In this document: positions 18,765-27,532 of the stretch, one piece after another
Numbering within the stretch: the first letter of the stretch is position 1
Layout: each line of letters starts with the position of its first letter
Origin: Hyphomicrobium sp.
GTDB taxonomy: Bacteria > Pseudomonadota > Alphaproteobacteria > Rhizobiales > Hyphomicrobiaceae
Length of the DNA stretch: 64,000 nucleotides
Direction of reading: 5' to 3'
Assembly (NCBI GenBank): GCA_013141015.1
Contig: JABFRT010000030.1
Location: forward strand, 1-64,000
The notes under the pieces: generated by a model
Databases searched by the model: none
What the model was told of the DNA's origin: nothing
What the model saw: only the letters and a program-made list of their open reading frames with translations
Made by a program: the position numbers and the translations under genes

Positions 18765-19278
18765 ATGTCGGCTGCGCCTCGTCGAAAGGCACCGTATCGC
18801 CGGCGCCGAGCGCCCCAATCAAATCATCGAGAGTCCGGCCGTTTATTCGCGTGCCAGGCGCCACATCGCGCAGCGGTAGCAGCACAAACGCGCGCTCTGC
18901 GATCAACGGATGCGGCACGACGAGATCTGGCAAGCGGATGATTTGATCGCCATACGTCAGAACATCGACGTCGATCAGGCGCGGACCCCACTTTTGCTGG
19001 CGCACACGGCCCATCTCGTTTTCAACACGCTGGCAGCGCAGCAAGAGCTCGTGTGCTGTGAGGCCGGTCGCAACTGAAATGCAGGCATTCACAAACCAAT
19101 CCTGATCGAGAACGCCCCACGGCGCCGATCGGTATTTGGGCGATGCTTTGGTGAGCCTGATCGCACCGTCCGCCGTCAACAACGCAATGGCGCGATCAAT
19201 GTTGCCGGCTTTGCCGCCGATGTTCGAACCAAGGCCAATGGCCGCGTCAAAAGACGCTCTATGTGCTTCACGAGTCAT
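18763..19278 (-). CDS. folK: 6-hydroxymethyldihydropterin pyrophosphokinase FolK
   Basis: A 171-residue HPPK. The start AAIGLGSNIGGKAGNIDRAI, the region YRSAPWGVLDQDWFVNACI, and KWGPRLIDVDVLTYGD with PHPLIAERAFVLLPL are all diagnostic. It makes the pterin diphosphate used for folate, and possibly also supplies the pterin for H4MPT, given its neighbours here. It lies 15 bases downstream of the pterin dehydratase gene on the same strand. Confidence 0.95.
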   Translation of the reverse strand: MTREAHRASFDAAIGLGSNIGGKAGNIDRAIALLTADGAIRLTKASPKYRSAPWGVLDQDWFVNACISVATGLTAHELLLRCQRVENEMGRVRQQKWGPRLIDVDVLTYGDQIIRLPDLVVPHPLIAERAFVLLPLRDVAPGTRINGRTLDDLIGALGAGDTVPFDEAQPT

Positions 19279-19293
19279 CGCGTCCCGTCGGCC

Positions 19294-19671
19294 TCAATCG
19301 TATTTAATATAGGCGAAGCGCTGGTCGCCTTCGGGAGTGCCGTCGAGGCCCTTACCTTCTTTGCCCGGCTGCCAGCAAACGACCTCTTCAATCTTACGGG
19401 CAAGTTCGAGATCCTTTGACGTGATCCCCTTGGCCGAATGAGTCATCAGGCGGACCTCAACCCAGGCATAGGATGCGGTGATGTCCGGGTGATGCCACGC
19501 GGCTTCGGCCAAATGCCCGACGGTATTGATGACCATCAGAGTACCCTTCCAACTGGCCGTCTTGTAGGTACGCCGCACCCAGCCGTCTTCCAGCTTCCAC
19601 GCCGGAATATGGGTATTCAACCAGGCCTTGACGTCGGCGTCCGGCATCGGCTTTTCGCGCTCGGCGGTCAT
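19294..19671 (-). CDS. Pterin-4a-carbinolamine dehydratase-like protein
   Basis: A 125-residue PCD/DCoH-fold protein. Its core AAWHHPDITASYAWVEVRLMTHSAKGITSKDLELARKIEEVV has the conserved His-His-Pro and the later AKGIT loop of the family. No phenylalanine hydroxylase is nearby; the gene is in a pterin/H4MPT neighbourhood with folK and mptG, so a role in pterin repair or synthesis is possible but unproven. AAGAGG precedes the start. Confidence 0.88.
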   Translation of the reverse strand: MTAEREKPMPDADVKAWLNTHIPAWKLEDGWVRRTYKTASWKGTLMVINTVGHLAEAAWHHPDITASYAWVEVRLMTHSAKGITSKDLELARKIEEVVCWQPGKEGKGLDGTPEGDQRFAYIKYD

Positions 19672-19771
19672 GTTGGCCTCTTCTCTGGTTTTTTGCCATG
19701 TCCGGCGCTAAGGCTACCCCTTGACGCCAGCCCAAGCAAACCTATCCGACCATTGCCCGAGGACAAAAGCC

Positions 19772-20737
19772 GTGAGGCCTAAAATCGCGACATCGACCAC
19801 CGTTCGCGTCCGCGCTCCCGCCCGGCTGCATCTCGGCTTCCTTGATATGAACGGTGCTCTTGGCCGCCGCTTTGGCTCAATCGGCCTTGCCGTTGACCGG
19901 CCAGCAACGCGCGTCACCGTGGCTCGCGCCGATACCAATTCGGCCTCGGGTGCCGAAAGCGCGCGCGCCTTGACCCTCGCCAAAATGTTCGGCCGGGGTT
20001 CGCGCACGGGGTTCGCCATTGATATTGAAGAGGCGATCCCAGCGCATGCGGGCCTTGGCTCTGGAACCCAGCTGGCGTTGGCGATTGGCACGGCGATTGC
20101 GCGCCTTGAAGGCCGCGAACTGGCGATCCAGGATTTGGCAGGGCTTGGCGAACGCGGTGCGCGCTCCGGCATTGGACTGGCGGCCTTTACCAGCGGTGGC
20201 TTTCTCGTTGACGGTGGCCGCGGACCGCAAAATCACGCGCCGCCGTTGACGCTGCGCTCGGATTTTCCCGACGACTGGCGCGTGCTGCTGATGCTCGACC
20301 CGAGCCGGGCGGGGGTGTCGGGGGAGGCTGAAAAGAAAGCCTTCGAGGCGCTGCCCGAATTCCCAGAGCCGTCGGCTGCCCACATCTGCCATTTGGTTTT
20401 GATGAAACTGGTACCCGGCCTCAAGGAACGCGACATCAAGGCGTTTGGCGATGCGCTGACCGAAATTCAAACCATCGTTGGCGGTCACTTCGCCTCGCGC
20501 CAGGGCGGCAGCCCGTGGACCAGCCCGGCGGTTGGACGGATAGCGAGCCGCATGCAAGACCTCGGCGCGACCGGCATTGGCCAGAGCTCTTGGGGGCCGA
20601 CCGGGTTCGCGTTTGTCGAGGGCGATGAAGCGGCAGTTCGCCTCTATCATTCTTTAGTCGAAGCCGCTAAAGCCGACGGCGTTGAAATCGTCATTGCCCG
20701 GGGCCGCAATACAGGCGCCCGCGTAGAGACCGCATAA
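19772..20737 (+). CDS. mptG: Beta-ribofuranosylaminobenzene 5'-phosphate synthase MptG
   Basis: About 321 residues of GHMP-kinase-like fold. RVRAPARLHLGFLDMNGALGRRFGSIGLAVD and PAHAGLGSGTQLALAIGTAI are signatures of beta-RFAP synthase, which joins 4-hydroxybenzoate or p-aminobenzoate with PRPP in the first committed step of methanopterin synthesis. A GTG start at 19772 is chosen because GAGGA lies eight bases upstream; the track begins at an upstream TTG. Divergent from the pterin dehydratase and followed 31 bases later by mtdB. Confidence 0.93.
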   Translation: MRPKIATSTTVRVRAPARLHLGFLDMNGALGRRFGSIGLAVDRPATRVTVARADTNSASGAESARALTLAKMFGRGSRTGFAIDIEEAIPAHAGLGSGTQLALAIGTAIARLEGRELAIQDLAGLGERGARSGIGLAAFTSGGFLVDGGRGPQNHAPPLTLRSDFPDDWRVLLMLDPSRAGVSGEAEKKAFEALPEFPEPSAAHICHLVLMKLVPGLKERDIKAFGDALTEIQTIVGGHFASRQGGSPWTSPAVGRIASRMQDLGATGIGQSSWGPTGFAFVEGDEAAVRLYHSLVEAAKADGVEIVIARGRNTGARVETA

Positions 20738-20768
20738 CACCACAAAATCTTGGGAGATTCAGAACGTT

Positions 20769-21674
20769 ATGAGCGAAGCGACCCCCATCCTGCACATGCT
20801 CGATCCGCGCAAGCACGTGAGCCCGTTCGATGTGAACATGGCCGCCGACGCTGGCTACAAGGTCATCGTGCCCTACACCAACGTCGAAGTGGCAGACGTG
20901 ACCCCGCTGATCCAGGACGCAATTTTCTCGCGTCCGCCGAACTATGGCGTGCGCACCGGCTTCTTCATGGGTGGCAAGGACGCACTCATGGCACTCGACA
21001 TGATCGACGCCGCCAAGAAGGCCATGGTGCCGCCGTTCGAATGCTCGGTGTTCGCGGACCCGGCCGGATCGTTCACCACCGCTGCCGCGATGGTTGCCTG
21101 CGTTGAGCGCCAGTTGAAGCAGAAGTTCAATCGCGACTGGAAGGGTGTCAAGGTTGCCGTGTTCGGCGCGACCGGCGTTGTTGGCTTTGCCTCGTCGATC
21201 ATCGCAGCGCTTGAAGGCGCCAACGTACAGCTCGTCGCCCACCGTGGCGTAGACCGCGTGATCAAAAATGCCGCGATCTCGAAAGAACGTTTCGGCGTCG
21301 ATCTTGAAGCGGTCAACGGCGAAACCGCCGACCAGAAACGTGACATCATCGCCAACGCCGAAGTGATCTTTGCTGCCGCCGCCGCCGGTGTGCAGGTCGT
21401 CTCGGCTGAACACAAGGCGCTGGCCAAAAACCTGATCGCAATTGCAGATGTCAACGCCGTGCCGCCTGCTGGCGTCGAAGGTCTCGATCTGTTTATGGAT
21501 GGCGCGCCGCTGCCGGGCTGCAACGCTGTCGGCGTCGGCGCTCTCGCAATCGGCGATATCAAGTACAAGACGGAATCGGGCCTGTTCAAGCAGATGCTAT
21601 CGTCGGACAAGCCGCTGGCTCTCGACTTCCGCCACGCCTACGCGATGGCCAAGCAGCTGACGGGTATTGCTTAA
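20769..21674 (+). CDS. mtdB: Methylene-H4MPT dehydrogenase MtdB
   Basis: A 301-residue NAD(P)-dependent enzyme that oxidises methylene-H4MPT to methenyl-H4MPT. It opens PILHMLDPRKHVSPFDVNMAADAGY, contains the Rossmann motif VAVFGATGVVGFASSIIAALEGA and ends in GIA. It acts between Fae and Mch in formaldehyde oxidation. Confidence 0.95.
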   Translation: MSEATPILHMLDPRKHVSPFDVNMAADAGYKVIVPYTNVEVADVTPLIQDAIFSRPPNYGVRTGFFMGGKDALMALDMIDAAKKAMVPPFECSVFADPAGSFTTAAAMVACVERQLKQKFNRDWKGVKVAVFGATGVVGFASSIIAALEGANVQLVAHRGVDRVIKNAAISKERFGVDLEAVNGETADQKRDIIANAEVIFAAAAAGVQVVSAEHKALAKNLIAIADVNAVPPAGVEGLDLFMDGAPLPGCNAVGVGALAIGDIKYKTESGLFKQMLSSDKPLALDFRHAYAMAKQLTGIA

Positions 21675-21703
21675 GCGATTGGTTTCCCTCGGGCCCAGGA
21701 TTT

Positions 21704-21810
21704 CCTTCTCCCCTTGGGGAGAAGGTGGCCGAAGGCCGGATGAGGGGGCTGAATGATTGCTGCCAATCCTTAAGCCCCCTCACCCTGACCCTCTCCCCAA
21801 GGGGAGAGGG
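21704..21810. repeat. Palindromic repeat element after mtdB
   Basis: Two perfect short hairpins, CCTTCTCCCCTTGGGGAGAAGG at 21704 and CCCTCTCCCCAAGGGGAGAGGG at 21789, are linked by inverted GAGGGGGC/GCCCCCTC arms. A second copy of this element type lies at 23951-24062. Its last bases (GAGAGGGAAATT) form the Shine-Dalgarno region of the following gene. Such elements are common between genes in Hyphomicrobiales. Confidence 0.88.
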
Positions 21811-21815
21811 AAATT

Positions 21816-22961
21816 ATGCGAGGGAATTCGACCTCCATGACCTCAACAATCCTCATCGCGGCGTTCTCGGGCCGGTCGCTGGCGCAGTCGGCGCGGCGGG
21901 CGGGATATGTGCCGCTGGTTGCTGATGCTTTCGGCGATCAGGATACGCGTGCGGCGGCCCATGATTTCCGCAGCCTTGACGGCGCCATGCAGACGGGCTT
22001 TCGTGCCAAGCCGTTGCTCGCAGCCCTCAATGAATTGATCGCCGCCGCACCTTCAAAGCCAATCGGCCTCGTGCTCGGGTCCGGCTTTGAAGACAAACCG
22101 CGCCTCGTCGATTTGCTCGATCAGCGGTATGGCGTGATTGGCTGCGGCGTGGAGGCCCTCACCGCCTGCAAAGATCCAAAGATCTTTTTTCCGGTGCTCG
22201 ATGAACTCGGGATCGCGCATCCCGAAACGCGCATGACGCCTCCGGACAATTGCGAAGGCTGGATCACCAAGCGCATTGGCGGCAGCGGCGGACGTCACAT
22301 CCGCGATTGCACGGCAACGTCACGCGCAAAACCGCGCCGCTATTTCCAAAAACGCATTGAGGGGACGCGGATTTCGGTCAGCGCCATCGTTGCAGACGGC
22401 ATTGCAACCGACATGACGCGGCAGTGGTGTTCACCAGCGCCCGGCCAGCCGTACCAGTATGGCGGCGCGGTCAGCGTGCCGTACAGCGACACGCCCGACC
22501 AACTGCAAATGCTGATGGCCGTTGATCAACTCGCGCGCGGCTTGGAGTTGCGCGGCCTCGTGTCGTTCGATTTCATTGTCGCAAATGGCACGGCCTACTT
22601 GCTCGAAATCAACCCGCGGCCCGGGGCCAGTCTGGACGTGATCGACACGGTCGAAGGCTCTCGCTTTCACGCCCACGTCGCAGCCTGCAGGGACGGTAAA
22701 CTCGATCAATGGGGTGGCTCATCCACAGGGCTTGCGAAGGCTGCCGCTATTCTGCACGCCGGCCGGGGCGCGTTAACGCTTGGCCCGACCAACTGGCCGG
22801 AATGGACGGCAGACCGCGGCGCACCCGGCACGCATGTTCCAGCTGGCGCGCCGCTCGCAACCGTGTTTGGCGAGGCTGAAACACCAGATGCCGCAGTTGC
22901 GCTGGCCCGCGCCCGCTTGGCCGAACTGGAAAGCCTGATATACGAAAGTACAAAATCCTAA
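21816..22961 (+). CDS. ATP-grasp protein of the H4MPT cluster (orf5-like, possibly MfnD-like)
   Basis: A 381-residue ATP-grasp ligase. ITKRIGGSGGRHIRD and YFQKRIEGTRISVSAIVADG form the nucleotide-binding part, and LVSFDFIVANGTAYLLEINPRPGASLDVID carries the metal-binding Glu/Asn. Methylotroph H4MPT clusters carry such a gene (orf5) between mtdB and mch. Archaeal MfnD, an ATP-grasp, ligates glutamate to tyramine in methanofuran synthesis, so a similar role is possible. ATG at 21816 has a GAGGG site donated by the repeat; ATG at 21837 is the alternative. Confidence 0.82.
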   Translation: MRGNSTSMTSTILIAAFSGRSLAQSARRAGYVPLVADAFGDQDTRAAAHDFRSLDGAMQTGFRAKPLLAALNELIAAAPSKPIGLVLGSGFEDKPRLVDLLDQRYGVIGCGVEALTACKDPKIFFPVLDELGIAHPETRMTPPDNCEGWITKRIGGSGGRHIRDCTATSRAKPRRYFQKRIEGTRISVSAIVADGIATDMTRQWCSPAPGQPYQYGGAVSVPYSDTPDQLQMLMAVDQLARGLELRGLVSFDFIVANGTAYLLEINPRPGASLDVIDTVEGSRFHAHVAACRDGKLDQWGGSSTGLAKAAAILHAGRGALTLGPTNWPEWTADRGAPGTHVPAGAPLATVFGEAETPDAAVALARARLAELESLIYESTKS

Positions 22962-22981
22962 AGTGGACGGAGACACCCACA

Positions 22982-23947
22982 ATGCAGAGACACGCACAGC
23001 CGAGCGTTTCAGCGCGCGCCGCAAAAATCGTTGACTCCATTGCCGCCAACGCCGACGCGTTGCGCTTGTCGGTCACCACCGGCAGCCAGGGCGAACGCCT
23101 GATCGACATGGGTGGCAACGCGCTCGGCTGCCTGGAAGCCGGACGTCTGCTCGGCGAAGTCTGCATGGGCGGTCTTGGCCGCGTCGAATTCACCAAATCG
23201 TCGGGTGTTTCCAATTGGCCGCTGGGCGTGGTCGTGTCGTCCACCAATCCGGTGATCGCGTGCCTCGGCTCGCAATACGCCGGGTGGACCATCACCGATG
23301 ACGCGTCGGGCTTCTTCGCGCTTGGCTCAGGCCCGGCCCGCGCGCTGTCGCGCGTTGAAGACCTCTACAAAGAACTCGGCTACGTCGATCATTGCGCGCA
23401 GGCATCACTCGTCATCGAAGGCGACAAGGCCCCGCCCGCCGCCGTAATCACAAAAGTCGCCGAAGCCTGCGGCGTCACCCCGTCAGGCCTGACCATTCTC
23501 TACGCACCGACCTGGTCGCTCGCCGGCACGGTGCAAATCGCCGCCCGCGTGCTTGAAGTTTCGATCCACAAGGCGCACGCGCTGCACTTCCCGCTGGAGA
23601 ACATTCTGGACGGCACCGGCACCTGCCCAATCGCGCCGCCGTTCCCGGATTTCGTCAAGGCGATGGGCCGTACCAATGACGCGATCATCTATGGCGGCCG
23701 CATCCACCTGTTCGTCAAGGGCTCGGACGCAGACGCGCAGAAACTTGCCGAAGGTCTGCCGTCGTCGTCGTCGAGCGCTTATGGCAAGCCGTTCGCGGAC
23801 ATCTTCTCGGAAGTGAACGGCGACTTCTACAAGATCGACGCGATGCTGTTTTCACCGGCACAAGTGACCGTCTCGAACGTCGAAACCGGCAAATCATTCC
23901 ACGCCGGCAAACTCGCGCCGGAGATCGTGGACGCGAGTTTTGCTTGA
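22982..23947 (+). CDS. mch: Methenyl-H4MPT cyclohydrolase Mch
   Basis: A 321-residue enzyme that hydrolyses methenyl-H4MPT to formyl-H4MPT. Family marks include GGNALGCLEAGRLLGEVCMGGLG, ACLGSQYAGWTI and FALGSGPARALSRVEDLYKELGY. It stands 20 bases after the ATP-grasp gene with a GGAG site upstream, and connects MtdB with FhcABCD in formaldehyde oxidation. Confidence 0.96.
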   Translation: MQRHAQPSVSARAAKIVDSIAANADALRLSVTTGSQGERLIDMGGNALGCLEAGRLLGEVCMGGLGRVEFTKSSGVSNWPLGVVVSSTNPVIACLGSQYAGWTITDDASGFFALGSGPARALSRVEDLYKELGYVDHCAQASLVIEGDKAPPAAVITKVAEACGVTPSGLTILYAPTWSLAGTVQIAARVLEVSIHKAHALHFPLENILDGTGTCPIAPPFPDFVKAMGRTNDAIIYGGRIHLFVKGSDADAQKLAEGLPSSSSSAYGKPFADIFSEVNGDFYKIDAMLFSPAQVTVSNVETGKSFHAGKLAPEIVDASFA

Positions 23948-23950
23948 TAA

Positions 23951-24062
23951 GCCTCTCCCCTTGGGGAGAGGCCGGCGCAATGCGCCGGGTGAGGGGGTGT
24001 AAAAATGAACTCCGCAACATCAACGCTCCCCTCACCCCAGCCCTCTCCCCAAGGGCAGAGGG
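23951..24062. repeat. Palindromic repeat element overlapping the next gene's start
   Basis: Hairpin GCCTCTCCCCTTGGGGAGAGGC at 23950 and CCCTCTCCCCAAGGGCAGAGGG at 24041 are the arms of an element like that at 21704-21810. The right half is read as codons at the N-terminus of the following ATP-grasp protein (SPQPSPQGQRG). Confidence 0.85.
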
Positions 24063-24985
24063 GGCAGAAGCCCAACGGCACGGGGCTGCATCTCGCGTTG
24101 CTGATCGAGGAAGGCCGGGGCGAGTGGCATGCGCGCCGCATCGTCCGGGCGCTTGAGAGTATGGGCGCGCGGGTGACGGTGTCGTCGCTGCCGCATTGCG
24201 CGTTCGATTCGGGACTTAAGAGCGGCATCGATATTCCGGGCTTCAAGGGCGAACTGCCGGACGGACTGTTCGTGCGTTCGATTTCCGCTGGCACACTTGA
24301 ACAGATCACGTTTCGCTTGGGCTTGCTGCATGCGCTGCGCGAAAGCGGCGTCAGGGTTTGGAACGATGCACGCGTGATCGAACGGTGCGTCGACAAATCG
24401 CAAACCACGTTCCTGCTGCACAAGGCCGGCATCCCGACGCCGCGCACGCGGGTGTGCGAAACCGAAATCCATGCGCGCGAATATACCGAAGGCCTCAATC
24501 GCACGCTGGTGATGAAGCCGCTGTTTGGCAGCCAAGGCAAAGGCATCGGCCAGATCATGCGCCAAGAGCAGCTGCCGCCGGGCGAGACCGTCGATCACAT
24601 CTATTACATGCAGGATTTCGTCGCCCCCGCCGATGACATATTCGAAGATTGGCGGGTGCTGGCCTCGCGGCACCGCATTATCGCGTCGATGACACGGCGC
24701 GGCAAAACCTGGGTGACGAACATCCACCAGGGCGCGAAAGCCCGCACCCATACGCCCGACGCCGAGATGGCTGAGATATCAATGGCTGCGATGCGGGCGA
24801 TTGATGCCGACTATGCGGGTATCGATTTGATCCGCACCGCCAAAGGCGAATTGCAGGTGCTTGAAGTCAATTCCAACCCTGCGTGGCGCGGGCTGCAAAG
24901 CGTCGCCGATATCAACATCGCGGAAGCGATCGCCGAAGACTTCCTCAAAACCGTTGTCGCACACCGGGCGGAGCGCGGGCAATGA
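24005..24985 (+). CDS. RimK-type ATP-grasp ligase of the H4MPT cluster (orf7-like)
   Basis: A 326-residue ATP-grasp protein. ERCVDKSQTTFLLHKAGIPTPRTRVCE begins the nucleotide-binding part, RTLVMKPLFGSQGKGI is the glycine-rich loop, and AGIDLIRTAKGELQVLEVNSNPAWRGLQ contains the metal ligands. RimK enzymes add glutamate or related amino acids, and methylotroph methanofuran carries a glutamate chain, so chain addition is a reasonable guess. The first 25 residues come from a palindromic repeat and look unconserved; translation may begin further in. Confidence 0.82.
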   Translation: MNSATSTLPSPQPSPQGQRGQKPNGTGLHLALLIEEGRGEWHARRIVRALESMGARVTVSSLPHCAFDSGLKSGIDIPGFKGELPDGLFVRSISAGTLEQITFRLGLLHALRESGVRVWNDARVIERCVDKSQTTFLLHKAGIPTPRTRVCETEIHAREYTEGLNRTLVMKPLFGSQGKGIGQIMRQEQLPPGETVDHIYYMQDFVAPADDIFEDWRVLASRHRIIASMTRRGKTWVTNIHQGAKARTHTPDAEMAEISMAAMRAIDADYAGIDLIRTAKGELQVLEVNSNPAWRGLQSVADINIAEAIAEDFLKTVVAHRAERGQ

Positions 24986-25842
24986 CGGCGCGCACGCGCG
25001 AAGATATCGCGCAGGCGTTCGTCGCCGCGTGTCATGCTGAGCTGCAGGCATTGAAACCCGGCAATGTTCACATCCATGCGCCCGGCCACGGCATGGACAT
25101 TTCGCACTTCGAAAAAGCCGCCGCCGCCGCCGCACCATTCATCGCAGACCCATCGCTCTCTGTTGGCAAACGCATCTTGCAAGCCACAGAGGCAAGCTTC
25201 GGCGCAACCGGCCTCAACACCAATCTCGGCATCGTTTTGTTATGCGCGCCCCTCGCCAAGGCCGCCGCCGAAACCGATGCCAGCACCGGCCTGCGCCGGC
25301 GCCTCGCGGTTATTCTTGGCACCCTTACAAAAGACGATGCCGATGACGCGTTCGCCGCCATCCGCATCGCCAACCCGGCAGGCCTCGGCAAAGTTGATAA
25401 TGGCGACGTGACCGCATCCGCCGCACCGCGTATGACATTGATTGAAGCCATGCAGCTTGCGCGTGACCGCGACCGGATCGCCAACGCCTACGTGACGGCC
25501 TTCGAGGACATCTTCGATTTCGCCCTTCCTGTGCTGGATCAGGCCCGGACCAGCGCGGCGCGCGAGGACCTGGCCGTCTCCACGTTGCATATGGCGCTAT
25601 TGGCCGAATTCCCCGATAGCCACATCGCCCGCAAGTACGGCCCGGCCAAAGCGCTGGAGGTGCGCGACGCAGCCCGCAAGCTGGCCACCGCCTGGAGCCC
25701 GGCCGTCACCCAGAAGTCATTCAATACATTGAAAGAATTTGATCTAAGCTTGAAATCGCGCGGGCTTAATCCAGGCACCACGGCGGACTTCGTGGTGGCA
25801 ACGCTGTTTACGTCCCTTATGTCACGGCGGAAACTTCGCTAA
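24982..25842 (+). CDS. CitG/MdcB-like protein of the H4MPT cluster (orf17-like)
   Basis: A 286-residue helical protein of the triphosphoribosyl-dephospho-CoA synthase family: AACHAELQALKPGNVHIHAPGHGM, TNLGIVLLCAPLAKAA and LNPGTTADFVVATLF match its conserved blocks. Homologues sit between mch and fae in other methylotrophs, where mutants point to a role in C1 metabolism; the substrate here is unknown. The true start at 24982 overlaps the previous stop (ATGA); the track ORF starts too early. Confidence 0.82.
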   Translation: MTARTREDIAQAFVAACHAELQALKPGNVHIHAPGHGMDISHFEKAAAAAAPFIADPSLSVGKRILQATEASFGATGLNTNLGIVLLCAPLAKAAAETDASTGLRRRLAVILGTLTKDDADDAFAAIRIANPAGLGKVDNGDVTASAAPRMTLIEAMQLARDRDRIANAYVTAFEDIFDFALPVLDQARTSAAREDLAVSTLHMALLAEFPDSHIARKYGPAKALEVRDAARKLATAWSPAVTQKSFNTLKEFDLSLKSRGLNPGTTADFVVATLFTSLMSRRKLR

Positions 25843-25905
25843 ACGGCACAAAGTCTCCTACTAAAGGACTTGTCGAGGCCGCATATGTAGGGCTAAGACA
25901 AGCGC

Positions 25906-25924
25906 CGTGTCTGCAACGGACACG
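25906..25924. promoter_or_regulatory. Inverted repeat in the fae leader
   Basis: CGTGTC-TGCAACG-GACACG is a perfect 6-bp inverted repeat about 150 bases before fae. It shares GTGTCTGCA with the pqqA upstream site. It may be an operator or a chance palindrome. Confidence 0.25.
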
Positions 25925-26071
25925 AGGCGTATCCAACGCTCCGCCGCCGGAGATATTTTCCGGGATTGCGGGGCGCGGGTATCCATCAGAGGAGCTGAAC
26001 AGCAAAGTCCCGGCTTTCGACGGGGGTGCGTTGGTGCTCGTATTGTTTTTTTCGTGGGAGGAACCCCCCTA

Positions 26072-26584
26072 ATGGCCAAGATCAACAAAGTCATGATCGG
26101 CGAGTCGCTCGTCGGTGACGGCAACGAAGTCGCACACATCGACCTCATCATCGGACCGCGCGGTTCGGCTGCTGAGTCGGCATTCGTCAACTCGCTGACC
26201 AACAACAAGGACGGCTTCACGTCGCTCCTCGCCGTTATCGCTCCGAACCTGGCCTGCAAGCCGAACACGATTCTGTTCAACAAGGTCACCATCAAGGACG
26301 CCCGTCAGGCCGTTCAGATGTTCGGACCGGCTCAGTATGGCGTTGCTAAGGCCGTTCAGGACTCGGTTGCTGAAGGCGTGATCCCGGCTGCTGAAGCTGA
26401 CGACCTCTACATCCTCGTCGGCGTCTTCATCCACTGGGAAGCGGCAGACGATGCCAAGATCCAGGACTACAACTACCGCGCAACCAAGGAAGCACTGGCA
26501 CGCGCCGTTGCTGGCAAGCCGACGGCTGCCGAAGCAACCGCACAGCGCAACTCGGCTTCGCATCCGTTCGCTGCCAAGTCTTGA
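26072..26584 (+). CDS. fae: Formaldehyde-activating enzyme Fae
   Basis: A 170-residue enzyme that condenses formaldehyde with H4MPT to methylene-H4[35 protein letters not shown] contains the catalytic histidine, and [31 protein letters not shown] is conserved. The start at 26072 has GGAGGA nine bases upstream; the track ORF is too long at the N-terminus. The codons appear strongly biased, as for a highly expressed gene. The 229-base upstream gap suggests its own promoter. Confidence 0.97.
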   Translation: MAKINKVMIGESLVGDGNEVAHIDLIIGPRGSAAESAFVNSLTNNKDGFTSLLAVIAPNLACKPNTILFNKVTIKDARQAVQMFGPAQYGVAKAVQDSVAEGVIPAAEADDLYILVGVFIHWEAADDAKIQDYNYRATKEALARAVAGKPTAAEATAQRNSASHPFAAKS

Positions 26585-26627
26585 AGCGGACACCGTCCAC
26601 AGCAGGAAAACACGAAGCAAGACACTG

Positions 26628-26646
26628 CCCCACCTATGAAGGTGGG
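26628..26646 (+). terminator. Hairpin downstream of fae
   Basis: CCCACC-TATGAAG-GGTGGG is a 6-bp stem 44 bases after the fae stop with no clear T-run. It may help end or stabilise the fae message, but support is modest. Confidence 0.35.
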
Positions 26647-26765
26647 TCTGCTGCAGCGATTGGGAAGACTGCTCTCGGGACGTTACAACGGTTAGCCTGA
26701 TCGCGTCGCGCCGCCGGAAACGGTTCGCGCCGCTCCAAGGTCAAGCCTGTTGGCAATTGAGAACT

Positions 26766-27473
26766 TTAACGGCTGGTGATCTCCTTGAGATCTCCGGCCG
26801 TTATTTTTTGCTCATGTAGCGCCGAGGCAATCAGCGCGCCGCATGCACCTGCCGCCCGCACCGCATCAAGATCAAGCCGGTGGCGCATGCCGCCTGCCGC
26901 ATAGATGCGGCGCCCTTCAGACCGCCGCGCGATGTCGCGAATGCGCGCCACATCTGGCCCTTCGCCGCTGCCAATCCGCGCCAACGTCATGACAATCACG
27001 TTGTGCGGCCAAAGCGCTACGTCATTGAGCAACGCCTCTGGCCCGAGAAATTCGTCACCGCGAAAATCGAGGCTTAGCACCGTCCGGCCCGGCGCTTCGG
27101 CGATGATATCCTTGAGCACGGCAACGCTTTCCAGCGTCTCCGAACCGATCACCAGCGTCGTCACGGGGGACGCCAGCAACGCGCGCGCGGCGCCACGTGA
27201 CCCGGTGCCCGCATCCACCCAAATATCCGTGCCCGGCATGGCGCGGCTCAAGATGCCAGCCAGATGCACGTTACGTCCGCGCCCTTCGATGCCGTCGAGA
27301 TCGGCGAGGTAGACTTTGCCAAACGGATGCAGGCGGTGAAGCCCCGCCGCGACATCGAACGGATCGCAGGTCTCCGACAATGGCGTCTCAATCGGCTTGT
27401 AGTTGGCCCGGTCGCCCCGCTTGGCGCGCACAACGGCGCCGCGGGCAACATCGATAACCGGAATAATGTCCAT
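26766..27473 (-). CDS. HisA-like TIM-barrel protein of the H4MPT cluster
   Basis: About 235 residues of HisA/HisF fold: MDIIPVIDVARGAVVRAKRGDR at the start and TVLSLDFRGDEFLGPE in the middle place the two catalytic aspartates of ProFAR isomerase, and IYAAGGMRHRLDLDAV is the phosphate loop. The gene lies beside fae and an MfnF-like gene rather than his genes, so it probably serves H4MPT or methanofuran synthesis rather than histidine synthesis. The start at 27473 fits the family; the track adds 18 residues. Divergent from the MfnF-like gene by 59 bases. Confidence 0.8.
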   Translation of the reverse strand: MDIIPVIDVARGAVVRAKRGDRANYKPIETPLSETCDPFDVAAGLHRLHPFGKVYLADLDGIEGRGRNVHLAGILSRAMPGTDIWVDAGTGSRGAARALLASPVTTLVIGSETLESVAVLKDIIAEAPGRTVLSLDFRGDEFLGPEALLNDVALWPHNVIVMTLARIGSGEGPDVARIRDIARRSEGRRIYAAGGMRHRLDLDAVRAAGACGALIASALHEQKITAGDLKEITSR

Positions 27474-27532
27474 GCCTTTGTGTCTCCTGCCAACTCCTGT
27501 ATCACGGACATCAAGCATTTGGAGCACGGCGC

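Noticed and set aside
21704-24062. CRISPR array from repeated CTCTCCCC units
   Set aside because: Only two elements, palindromic and kilobases apart, with no regular spacers or cas genes.
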